A stretch of 64,000 bases of DNA from contig NZ_NKTZ01000013.1 in assembly GCF_003207855.1 (NCBI RefSeq), positions 18,753 through 82,752 of the forward strand. The letters are read 5' to 3'. Positions 27,664-35,905 of this stretch are shown here, one piece after another. Under the pieces are notes generated by a model. That model did not search any database. It had not been told where the DNA came from and saw only the letters and a list, made by a program, of their open reading frames with translations. The translations under genes were made by a program, and so were the position numbers. The DNA comes from Komagataeibacter rhaeticus. GTDB lineage: Bacteria > Pseudomonadota > Alphaproteobacteria > Acetobacterales > Acetobacteraceae. The first letter of the stretch is position 1; each line of letters opens with the position of its first letter.

Positions 27664-28814
27664 CCCCCCTGCGTCGTGCTGGCGGGGATGGTGATCTTTG
27701 CCCCCGCGTGCAGGCGGTCGATGCCGGATGTGACCACCTGCTCATCCGCCTTCAGGCCGGCGGTGACGACAACCGTATCCCCCTGGCCTGTGCCGGTTTT
27801 CACCGGCCGCACGGCCACGGTGCCATCGGCCTGCGCCACATAGACAAAGGGACCATTGGGGCCGGACTGGATGGCGCTGGTGGGGGCAAGCAGCACGTCG
27901 TGCTCGGTATCGACCAGCAGGTGGGCATTGACGAACTGGTTGGGAAACAGCGATTCATCGGTATTGGGAAACAGCGCGCGCAGCCTGACCGTGCCGGTGG
28001 ATGTATCGATCTGGCTGTCCAGGCTGCTGACCGCACCGTCGGTCAGCTTTGTGGTGTCCGTGCTGTCCCATGCCTCGACCGGCAGGGTCTTTGCCGTGCG
28101 CAGCCGCTTCCAGACCATGCCCAGCTTGTCCTGCGGCAGGGTGAAGATGACCGAGATCGGCTGCATCTGCGTCAGGACCGCAAGGCCGCCGGACTGGGCT
28201 GCGGTAATGTAATTGCCCCGGTCCACCGCGCGGATGCCGACACGGCCGCTGACGGGTGCGGTGATGTGGCAGTATTCAACATCCAGCCTGTAGGTATCGA
28301 CCAGTCCCTGGTCGGCCTCCACCGTGCCTTCAAGCTGCTTGACCTTGTACTGCTGGTCCTGTGCCGTCTGGGTATCGATGCTGTCACGTTTGAGCAGCTT
28401 CTGGTAGCGGATGTTATCCATCCGCGCTTCATCAAGCTGCGCCTGATCGGCGGCAAGCTGCCCGGAATACTGCTTCAGTTCCGCCTCATAGGGGCGGGGG
28501 TCGATCACCGCCAGCAGGTCGCCTTCATGCACTTCCTGCCCTTCGGTAAAGAGCACCTGCGTCAGATAGCCGTCGACACGGCTCTGCACGGTTACGTTGG
28601 TGACGGGGATGACCGTGCCCAGTTCACTCAGCACAACCGGCATGTCACCTGATTTTATGGTGGCGACGGAAACCGGAATGCCCTGATCCGCCGCTTTCGT
28701 GGCCGCATGCGCGCCATACGGGCCGGTCACGATCAGGGCCGCCAGCACGGCGGTACGACAGGCAAGGCGGCCATGCCGCGCTGCGGGGAAAGGAAAAATA
28801 TGGATACGCTGCAT
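27660..28814 (-). CDS. mdtA: RND periplasmic adaptor protein, MdtA/MuxA type
   Basis: This is a 384-residue adaptor. An N-terminal signal or anchor segment (LACRTAVLAALIVTGPYGAHA) precedes the barrel-sandwich motif VTVQSRVDGYLTQVLFTEG, EGDLLAVIDPRPYEAEL, a coiled-coil hairpin and the second lipoyl half (ITAPVSGRVGIRAVDRGNYI). The DPRPYEAEL and APVSGRVGIR motifs are typical of MdtA. I chose the ATG at 28814 because upstream in-frame sequence is not protein-like, although no strong ribosome-binding site is visible. It is the first gene of the mdtABC-outer-membrane-factor operon. Confidence 0.9.
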   Translation of the reverse strand: MQRIHIFPFPAARHGRLACRTAVLAALIVTGPYGAHAATKAADQGIPVSVATIKSGDMPVVLSELGTVIPVTNVTVQSRVDGYLTQVLFTEGQEVHEGDLLAVIDPRPYEAELKQYSGQLAADQAQLDEARMDNIRYQKLLKRDSIDTQTAQDQQYKVKQLEGTVEADQGLVDTYRLDVEYCHITAPVSGRVGIRAVDRGNYITAAQSGGLAVLTQMQPISVIFTLPQDKLGMVWKRLRTAKTLPVEAWDSTDTTKLTDGAVSSLDSQIDTSTGTVRLRALFPNTDESLFPNQFVNAHLLVDTEHDVLLAPTSAIQSGPNGPFVYVAQADGTVAVRPVKTGTGQGDTVVVTAGLKADEQVVTSGIDRLHAGAKITIPASTTQGG

Positions 28815-29583
28815 TACCGGGGGGATCCGTCCGTATGGTGGCGGGGCAGGGCGGGCGAGGGGGGGACTGCCGGTACGGCGGCGTTGCTGTCGGCCGTACC
28901 CGCCATGGAACGCCTGCCAGCCGACATGGCGCAACGGGACATGCATGCCGTGGCAACGACCGGCCGTGTGAACGCGTTCGTGATGGATGTGGCTGTAGGC
29001 TCCGGTCTCAATCCTGATTACTCCGCGCCAAGGCATTTACTCCCTGCAATGGCGCGAGGTTATCGTCATGGTGCCGCTGTCAGCCAGTGCATAAAGGATG
29101 GTCGGAGGTTTTATTTCAAAAATGACAAAAAATCGTCTGGGGGATTAAAATAAATTTCATTATTACGCTATTTTTTTATGAAAATAAATAACAACGAAGT
29201 AAATCGAACAGTTTTGTTACAAAAAAGCCCTTAAACCCGCCCCCGGAAGATGCTTGTCTGAAGCGGCGAATTCGGTTGTGCAGCAGCCCTTATGCAACCG
29301 GATTTTCGTAACGGGCAGGGGCACCATGCTGCCCCCCGGCTGTTTCTGGTGCCTCTGCCCGACCGGAAAGCGTATTCCCCTGATCCGCGCCCCCTTCAGG
29401 CATGAACGGACAGGCTTCCCCATGCCGTGCCACCCGTCCGCTCCGACGGAACCGGGGGTTTACAGTGCCGTCCGGTCAGGCCGCGCCGGATGTCGCGCCG
29501 GGTCGGGACATGCAGCCGGGCAGCCGCCGGGGCCGGATGCCGGGACGGGGCGGATCAGGCGGGGAGATGCCCGTACCGGACCA
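28815..29583. other. Intergenic region without recognisable gene
   Basis: This is a 769-bp gap between the divergent-facing mdtA start and the end of the NCS1 permease. The part near 29100-29225 is strongly AT-rich with several A/T runs and probably contains the mdtA promoter or an upstream terminator. The remainder is GC-rich with no convincing ORF on either strand. I see no RNA gene, repeat or operator matching those found further right. Confidence 0.6.
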
Positions 29584-30945
29584 TCAGTGCCGCGCCACGG
29601 TTCCGGCGCGCTCAAATCCGGAGAGCAGCATATAGGCCCCCCCGGTTACCACGAATGTCAGGAGCGGCTTGAGCAGGGAAGGGGGAATGACAAGGTAATA
29701 CAGCACCATGCCACCCGCCATGCACGCCAGCGCGCTTCTGTTGAAACCATGCCAGTACCAGTAGGGACCAGCCGGGTCAAACAGCTGGCTGGTATTGATG
29801 CGCCAGCGGTGCAGGTACACGATATCGGCAATGATGATGCCCGAAATGGGGGCGAACATGCTGCCGATCACGTCGATATACTGGATAAGGTGGGAGACGA
29901 CATCCTGGCTGCCCGAAAGGAGTATGCCCACCACGCTTACCGCCATGGTGGCGGTAGCGCGGTTGAGGGCGGGCAGCATGTTCTCCAGCGCCAGGCCGCC
30001 GGTATAGATGTTCAGCGAGTTGATGGAGACATTGTCCAGCAGCAGCAGCACGAAAATGACCACCAGCACCCCCGCCTGCGGGTAGGTGGAACTGAGGATG
30101 GTGAATACGTTCCCCGACGTGCCCAGCACGCAGGCCGCCGCATAGGCCCCGAACACGGCCGCGACCAGCGTGCCGCATACCGATGCCAGCCCCACCCCCC
30201 AGTAGGTCGCGCGCCGGCTGCGCGAATACCGGCAGAAATCGGCCGCATCGGTAATCATGCTCAGCCACGACGAACAGCTTGTATTGAACCACACCGCGAT
30301 GATCCCCCACGACCACGGCTGGCTACCCTGGTAATGCCATACCGCCAGCGGGCGGAATTCCGGCCCGGGATGCGTGGCCAGCAGTCCCGCCAGATAAAGG
30401 ATGGCGCACAGCTTGAGCGGCAGCACGAAACGCGACATGGTCTTGAGCCAGTCATACCCCAGCACGGCAAACAGGATCTGCAGCACGCCAAACAGCATGC
30501 CGATCAGCGAAAGCGGCAGGTCACGCCCCGTTGCCTGTACGAACAGGGTATGCAGCGCGATCGTACCGATCAGGGTATTGAGCGCGAAAAAATAGATGGA
30601 ACAGATGACACGCGCGGCCGAGGGAATGAGCTGCGCCCCACGGATGCCGAATGAAATGCGCGCCGCCACCTGGCCCGGAATGCCATAATCCACCCCGATA
30701 CGGGTCATGACCGTATAGGGCACCAGCGCGGACAGGGTGCCAACCCCCACCGCCAGGCAGGCGGCCTGAAAGGACAGCCCCATGGCAACCGCGGCACCAC
30801 CATGCAGCATGACGCTGGGATTGATGAGAAAATTGATGAAAATGGAAAACTGGTCCCAGAAACCGACCGTTTTCAGTCCGGCCGGAACGGGTTCGATACC
30901 GCAGCGCTCCACTGGGACGGTACTGGCGTGGTGGCCTGCTTTCAT
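29584..30945 (-). CDS. NCS1-family nucleobase:cation symporter
   Basis: This is a 453-residue transporter with about twelve membrane helices. The sequence from GFWDQFSIFINFLINPSVML through GVDYGIPGQVAARISFGIRG is typical of NCS1 (CodB/PucI/Fur-type) permeases that import purines, pyrimidines, hydantoins or allantoin with H+ or Na+. The ATG at 30945 has GGAGAG 8-9 nt upstream and is preferred to an ATG 34 codons earlier. It is divergent from the SDR-aminotransferase-amidase-ABC operon across a 440-bp region containing three GTATGC-core sites, so both directions are probably under the GntR regulator at 42384. Confidence 0.88.
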   Translation of the reverse strand: MKAGHHASTVPVERCGIEPVPAGLKTVGFWDQFSIFINFLINPSVMLHGGAAVAMGLSFQAACLAVGVGTLSALVPYTVMTRIGVDYGIPGQVAARISFGIRGAQLIPSAARVICSIYFFALNTLIGTIALHTLFVQATGRDLPLSLIGMLFGVLQILFAVLGYDWLKTMSRFVLPLKLCAILYLAGLLATHPGPEFRPLAVWHYQGSQPWSWGIIAVWFNTSCSSWLSMITDAADFCRYSRSRRATYWGVGLASVCGTLVAAVFGAYAAACVLGTSGNVFTILSSTYPQAGVLVVIFVLLLLDNVSINSLNIYTGGLALENMLPALNRATATMAVSVVGILLSGSQDVVSHLIQYIDVIGSMFAPISGIIIADIVYLHRWRINTSQLFDPAGPYWYWHGFNRSALACMAGGMVLYYLVIPPSLLKPLLTFVVTGGAYMLLSGFERAGTVARH

Positions 30946-31385
30946 GCTGGTCTCTCTCCACAATTCGTATGGCCGCCAGGGGCCGGAATGTGTCTCTGTC
31001 AGGCGGTTTTCTGGCACGTCAGGCCCGCCTGGCGGTCCCTTGCGCATGAAGCGGCTTTCCCTGCCGGGCGAATCCCGGCAGCATGTAATTGCGATACTGT
31101 AACAATATGGTGTGTGGCAGGTGTCCTGTAAGCAGACGGCCGTTCATGCGTGAAGGGGGATATGTATTCAACTGACCAAAGTTTTGCATACGAAATGTCA
31201 TCTGACAATACATGGATCAGGCAAAACCTGCCGTTTGCCAAAGCGGCGCCCGCAAGGCCGGATTACGGGTGCGGTGAAGCCGCAAGGGCAGGAAAAGTTC
31301 ATTGCGGCGCAAGAACGTGCTTCCGGTTTTGATATTTGTATGCGAAATATGTCGTGTTGTATGCATTTATCGGAGCGAATGATCC
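30946..31385. promoter_or_regulatory. Divergent promoter region with three GntR-type sites
   Basis: This 440-bp region separates the NCS1 permease and the SDR gene and contains no gene. Three candidate operators with a GTATGC/GCATAC core and AT flanks lie at 31182-31196 (TTTTGCATACGAAAT), 31334-31348 (ATTTGTATGCGAAAT) and 31356-31370 (GTTGTATGCATTTAT). The last two are spaced 22 bp apart, centre to centre, about two helical turns, suggesting cooperative binding next to the SDR start at 31386. Related sites occur at 42218 and 43095. Confidence 0.65.
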
Positions 31386-32171
31386 ATGGACCTCAAACTC
31401 GCGGGTAAGTCAGCCCTTATCACCGGCGCTTCCAAGGGCATTGGTCTGTCCGCCGCCCGGGTGCTGGCCGCGGAGGGATGCACGCGCCTGCACCTTGCCG
31501 CCCGTAATGGGGAAGCCCTGAACGCGGCCCGGCAGGAACTGGAGGCACAGTACGACGTGGCCGTGCATGTCCATCCCATGGACCTGGGTGCGGCCGGCAG
31601 CATGGACGCGCTGGCCGGCGCGGTGGGGGAGATCGACATTCTGGTCAACAACGCAGGCGACGTGCCCGCCGGCCCGCTGGACACCCTGAGCGAAGCCGAC
31701 TGGCGGCGCGGCTTTGACCTCAAGGTCTTTGGCTACATCCTGCTGTCACGCATTTTCTATGCGCGCATGAAGGCCGCGTCGGGCGGGGTGATCGTGAACG
31801 TGATCGGCAATTCGGGCGAAAACTGGGATGCCAGCTACATTGCCGGCAGCACCGCCAATGCCGCCATCATGTCCTTTACCAAGGCGCTGGGCGGGCGCAG
31901 CCTGAATGACGGGATTCGCGTCGTGGGCATCAACCCCGGCCCGGTCGATACGGACCGCATGCTCAAGATCATGCGGCGCAAGGCCATCGACATGCTGGGC
32001 GATGAGAACCGGTGGAAGGAACTCTATTCCCACTACCCCGCCGGCCGCGCCGCAACAGCCGAGGAAGTGGCCGACCTGGTGGCCTTCCTGGCCTCGCCGC
32101 GTTCGGATTACACCACGGGCACCATCGTCACCCTTGATGGCGGTATTGCAGCACGCGGCTCCGTGATCTGA
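31386..32171 (+). CDS. SDR-family oxidoreductase lacking the usual catalytic Lys
   Basis: This is a 261-residue SDR with TGASKGIG and VNNAGDVP, and a C-terminal LDGGIAARG. The catalytic region reads NSGENWDASYIAGSTANAA: Tyr151 is present, but the residue four positions later is Ser155 instead of Lys. I have seen this YIAGS pattern in a subgroup of SDRs, so it is probably a stable variant, not a mutation. The start ATG has GGAGCGA upstream. It is the first gene of a plus-strand operon with an aminotransferase, an amidase and a nucleoside-type ABC transporter. The reaction is unknown; reduction of a catabolic intermediate is a guess. Confidence 0.88.
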   Translation: MDLKLAGKSALITGASKGIGLSAARVLAAEGCTRLHLAARNGEALNAARQELEAQYDVAVHVHPMDLGAAGSMDALAGAVGEIDILVNNAGDVPAGPLDTLSEADWRRGFDLKVFGYILLSRIFYARMKAASGGVIVNVIGNSGENWDASYIAGSTANAAIMSFTKALGGRSLNDGIRVVGINPGPVDTDRMLKIMRRKAIDMLGDENRWKELYSHYPAGRAATAEEVADLVAFLASPRSDYTTGTIVTLDGGIAARGSVI

Positions 32172-32224
32172 ACCCCGTCACCTGACGCCCTTTTCCGGCG
32201 CCCCCATCTCTGTCAGGAGGAACC

Positions 32225-33358
32225 ATGTCCATCGAGGACAGGAACCGGTATTTCGATACTCTGTTTGCAACCCCCGGGCTGTTGTGGCTGGGGCAGAACA
32301 CCAATCATATCCCGCCACACCCCGCCGTGGTCGCGGCCATGAAGCAGTCCATCGACGCGCAGGAATTCACCGCCTACGCGCCGCCGCTGGGGTTTGAGGC
32401 ATTGCGGGCCGCAATCGTTGCGGACATGGGAGTTGCCGGGCTGCGCGCGCTGGTAACCGAAGGCGGGGTCTCGGCCCTGTCCATGATCTGCCGGGCACGG
32501 TGCAGGCCGGGCACCAACATGGTCACCACCGACCCGACATGGAAGTGGCCCTGCCTGTTTGCCGAACAGGCCGGCGCGCAGGTGCGCCAGATCCCCATCT
32601 ACAACCCCGCGCATGACTACAGGCTGACACCCGACCAGCTTGCCGCCACGGTGGATGAAAATACGGCGCTGATCTACCTGGTGGACCCCAACAACCCGCT
32701 GGGCGTGACCTATACGCGGGCGGAACTGGAAGCCTTCGTTGCCATCGCGCATTCGGTTGGCGCGCTGTTCGTGCATGACTGCACCTATCGTGATTTTGCG
32801 GCCAGCCACACGCCGGTCGTATCCATTTCCACACGCGATACGGTCGTGACCAGCAGCTTTTCCAAATGGCTGGGCCTTGCCGGCATGCGGATCGGCGCGC
32901 TGGTGGCCGAAGCACCGCTTATGGCGGAATTCGCCGCCCATTCCCCCGGCGTGCTGGGCGCCAGCGTGATCGCGCAGCGCGCGGCCCAGGCCGGGCTTGC
33001 CATCAAGGCGGGGTGGATGGAAACCGTCCGCGCCATCAACCTGGCCAATCAGGCCCATGTGCACGCGGCGGTGGCGGCCATACCGGGGCTGCACCTGCCC
33101 ATCTATCCCTCCAACGGCAATTTCCTTGTTGTCGAAACGCCCGATGCGGGGGTTGCACCGGAGGCACTGGTCGAATGCTACCGGCAGGAAGGGATCATGA
33201 TCCGGCAGGGCACCTATCACAGTGCAACCTTCGGGCACCGCTTCATCAAGATCAGCACGTCCGTGCCGGAGGACTGGATCACCCGCTTCTGTGACCTGCT
33301 GCCCACAATGGTTGCCCGCGCGCGTGAAATGGGCACCGTCAGCACGGGCCAGTTCTGA
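32225..33358 (+). CDS. PLP-dependent aminotransferase, class I/II
   Basis: This is a 377-residue fold-type I PLP enzyme. The Schiff-base lysine is K214 in TSSFSKWLGLAGMRIG, with DPNNPLGVTYT (Asn that contacts PLP) and VHDCTYRDF (Asp that binds the pyridine nitrogen) upstream. An Arg near the C-terminus (HRFIKIST region) would bind the substrate carboxylate. AGGAGG lies just before the ATG at 32225. It follows the SDR by 53 bp and precedes an amidase by 34 bp. It probably removes or adds an amino group on an open-chain product of the pathway. Specificity is unknown. Confidence 0.9.
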   Translation: MSIEDRNRYFDTLFATPGLLWLGQNTNHIPPHPAVVAAMKQSIDAQEFTAYAPPLGFEALRAAIVADMGVAGLRALVTEGGVSALSMICRARCRPGTNMVTTDPTWKWPCLFAEQAGAQVRQIPIYNPAHDYRLTPDQLAATVDENTALIYLVDPNNPLGVTYTRAELEAFVAIAHSVGALFVHDCTYRDFAASHTPVVSISTRDTVVTSSFSKWLGLAGMRIGALVAEAPLMAEFAAHSPGVLGASVIAQRAAQAGLAIKAGWMETVRAINLANQAHVHAAVAAIPGLHLPIYPSNGNFLVVETPDAGVAPEALVECYRQEGIMIRQGTYHSATFGHRFIKISTSVPEDWITRFCDLLPTMVARAREMGTVSTGQF

Positions 33359-33392
33359 ACGCAACGCCCCCAGCGCATGGAGTATGCCGCCA

Positions 33393-34817
33393 ATGCCCCC
33401 AGCTCTTATCCCGCGTCACGACACGGTGGCACTTGCCGCGGCCATCAGCCGTGCGGAGGTCACGGCGGAGGCCGTGGTGACGGACGCCCTGAACACGGCC
33501 CAAAGCCTGCAGGCTGGCAACATCCTGTGTGCGGTTGCGGCCGATGCCGCCCGCACGGCCGCGCATGCTGCGGACAGGCGGGTCGGGCAGGGGGGCGACC
33601 TGCCGCCGCTGCTGGGGGTGCCGTTTGTGGTCAAGGACAATATCGACTGCCTTGGCTCGCCAACATCATGCGCAAACGCAGCACTGGCGGCCAACATGCC
33701 AACCCGCACGGCACCGGTCATCCGCCGGTTGCTGGATGCGGGGGCAATCCTGCTGGGCAAGGCCAACCTGCATGAACTCGCCTCTGGCGTAACGGGGCTG
33801 TACCCATCCGCGCCAGAGCGCAACATCCTCAATCCGCACGACCCCACGCGCATGGCGGGTGGCTCATCGGCGGGAAACGCCGCCGCCATAGCGGGCGGGA
33901 TCGTGCCATTTGGCATTGGCACCGATACCGGCGGGTCGCTGCGCATTCCCGCCGCCTGCTGCGGCGTGACAGGCTTCCGCCCGTCATGCCACGTACCTTC
34001 GGGCAGCGTGCGCTATAACCGCGAGGGGATCTTCCCCGTCAGCCCGCGCCATGACACGCCGGGGCCGATGGCCCGCTCGGTGCGCGACATCATCGTGCTG
34101 GACCGGGTCCTGTGTGGCCGCGCGCCTGCGCCCATGCCCACAGCACGGCTGCCACGGCGCATCGGGCTGCCCACCGTGTTCTGGAAAGATGCGGACCCCG
34201 CCATGGCGCTCCCCGCCAAGCGGGTGGCCCGCGCGCTGGAGCGGCAGGGCAGCACACTTGTAAGCGCGGACATGCCGGACCTCATGGCGCTCAACCAACG
34301 TGTCTCGCCGGTCATCAACGTGCATGATCCCGTGCAGGCCATTCCCGCCTATTTTGCCGAAAACGGCCACGATGGCCCCACCCTGGCGCAGATTTACGCC
34401 AGCATACAGGACCCGTGCGCAAAAGCCCTGTTCGCCGCCAGCCTGCAACCCCATGATCGCGCGGCCTATGACCGCGCCATCACCCATGACGGCCCGGCCC
34501 TGACCATGATGATCGCGCACTTCATGGACCGGCACGGGCTTGATGTCCTGCTGTATCCCACCCTTGTCCTGCCGCCATGGCGCGTGGGTGTGCCCATGCC
34601 CGACACGGTGCAGGTGGGTACCGCCCGGACCAGCCTGTTTGCCGCCTACATCCACAACACCACCCCCATCAGTTCCGCCGGCATGCCCGCCATCACCCTG
34701 CCGCTGCCCATGCAGGGCGGGCCGCCCGCAGGCGTGGAACTGTGCGCGCGGGTAGGGGCGGATGACCACCTGCTGGCAACCGCCCTGACGGTGGAGGCCG
34801 CAGCGCGGGCGGCGTGA
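33393..34817 (+). CDS. Amidase signature family hydrolase
   Basis: This is a 474-residue amidase-signature enzyme that cleaves a C-N amide or ureide-like bond. The Ser-cisSer-Lys triad is visible: K81 in VVKDNID, cis-Ser158 in GGSSAGN and nucleophile Ser182 in GTDTGGSLRIPAACCG. The start at 33393 is preferred because GGAG lies 10 nt upstream; ATG 33384 is three codons longer. Relatives include allophanate hydrolase, AtzF-like and Glu-tRNA amidotransferase A proteins, but the second allophanate-hydrolase domain is absent. Its position between the aminotransferase and a nucleoside-type ABC importer supports a role in heterocycle nitrogen release. Confidence 0.9.
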   Translation: MPPALIPRHDTVALAAAISRAEVTAEAVVTDALNTAQSLQAGNILCAVAADAARTAAHAADRRVGQGGDLPPLLGVPFVVKDNIDCLGSPTSCANAALAANMPTRTAPVIRRLLDAGAILLGKANLHELASGVTGLYPSAPERNILNPHDPTRMAGGSSAGNAAAIAGGIVPFGIGTDTGGSLRIPAACCGVTGFRPSCHVPSGSVRYNREGIFPVSPRHDTPGPMARSVRDIIVLDRVLCGRAPAPMPTARLPRRIGLPTVFWKDADPAMALPAKRVARALERQGSTLVSADMPDLMALNQRVSPVINVHDPVQAIPAYFAENGHDGPTLAQIYASIQDPCAKALFAASLQPHDRAAYDRAITHDGPALTMMIAHFMDRHGLDVLLYPTLVLPPWRVGVPMPDTVQVGTARTSLFAAYIHNTTPISSAGMPAITLPLPMQGGPPAGVELCARVGADDHLLATALTVEAAARAA

Positions 34818-34861
34818 AAAAAGGACTGGCCGCGCACCGGGCGGCCGAACATTATGCGATA

Positions 34862-34875
34862 ATACGATAGCGTAT
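34862..34875. promoter_or_regulatory. Palindrome upstream of the ABC transporter operon
   Basis: ATACGATAGCGTAT is a 5-4-5 inverted repeat in an AT-rich patch 25 bp before the GTG start of the binding-protein gene. It does not share the GTATGC core of the GntR-type sites. It may be an operator for an internal promoter of the transporter genes. Evidence is limited to symmetry and position. Confidence 0.35.
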
Positions 34876-34900
34876 CATTCCTGCGTGGAGCATCGACAGT

Positions 34901-35905
34901 GTGAGCGGTTTCCTGTCCAGACGGCTGTTTCTTGGCGCATCGGTCCTTTCGGGACTGCCCGGCGTGGCGCGGGCCGCACCGGCACGGGTGTTCCGTGTCG
35001 CCCTTGTCATGACGTCCTCCATCGCGGATGGGGGGTGGAACCACCTGGCTTTCCTGGGCCTGCGGCAGGCACGCGATGATTTGGGCGTGCATGTGGCTTA
35101 TGCCGAAAACGTGGCGCAGGCGGAAATAACGGAAGTCACGCGCGGCTATGCCGATGATGGCTATGACCTGATCCTGGGCCACGGCTTCCAGTTCGGCAGC
35201 GCCTTTATCGAGATCTGCCAAGAATACCCCCACCAGCAGTTTTTCGTCACATCCTATGCCCCGGCGGGGGAGGCCGCAGCCAATGTCCGCTTCATTGACC
35301 TGGCCTATTACGACCTGGCCTTTGATACCGGCGCGCTGGCGGCCCTGATTTCAGCCGGGGGCGGGGTGGCGTTCATTGGCGGGCAGGACAACCCCGCCCA
35401 GAAGCGCGTCATGCAGACTTTCCAGGATGGCGCGCGCGCCGCACGCCCCGGCATGCTGGCAACCGGCATCATCACGGGTGACTACAACAATGCGTCACGC
35501 GGGCGTGAGGCGGTTGAAAGCCTTGTGGCCAAAGGGGTGGATGTCATCTGGCATACATCCGATGTCACGGGGCTTGGCGTGCTGCAGGGCGCACAGGTGG
35601 CGGGCATCAAGGCCATAGGCTGCTATACAGACCAGAGCAGCATGGCGCCCGCCGCGGTGGCGACCAGCACGGTCCTGCAACTGGCATGGATGGTCCATAC
35701 GGTCATAGCCGACACACTGGCGCAGGCCGCGCCCACCGGCGGCGAATGGAAGCCGGCACTTGAACAGTTATGGGCTTATGACTGGAAGGGCCAGATGTTC
35801 AACCCCGCGCTGGTTTCCGCCCCGATGCAGGCGGGCTTCGCAACCTTCCGCCATGACGAGCACGCGGGCCTTTACCCCCGGCCCGCACAGGGCGACACGC
35901 CATGA
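34901..35905 (+). CDS. BMP-family ABC transporter substrate-binding protein
   Basis: This is a 334-residue periplasmic binding protein of the BMP/PnrA/Med type, a family that binds nucleosides, purines or related compounds. The N-terminus SRRLFLGASVLSGLPGVARA has a twin-arginine motif, so export may be by Tat. Typical segments are VALVMTSSIADGGWNHLAFLG, DLILGHGFQFGSAF and VDVIWHTSDVTGLGVLQGA. It starts with GTG after GGAG and overlaps the ATPase gene by 4 bp (ATGA). It supplies substrate to the following ATPase and two permeases. Confidence 0.9.
   Translation: MSGFLSRRLFLGASVLSGLPGVARAAPARVFRVALVMTSSIADGGWNHLAFLGLRQARDDLGVHVAYAENVAQAEITEVTRGYADDGYDLILGHGFQFGSAFIEICQEYPHQQFFVTSYAPAGEAAANVRFIDLAYYDLAFDTGALAALISAGGGVAFIGGQDNPAQKRVMQTFQDGARAARPGMLATGIITGDYNNASRGREAVESLVAKGVDVIWHTSDVTGLGVLQGAQVAGIKAIGCYTDQSSMAPAAVATSTVLQLAWMVHTVIADTLAQAAPTGGEWKPALEQLWAYDWKGQMFNPALVSAPMQAGFATFRHDEHAGLYPRPAQGDTP

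Noticed and set aside
29254..30654. 466-codon open frame on the plus strand
   Set aside because: Most of it is antisense to the NCS1 permease, and the upstream 330 bp encode no recognisable protein.
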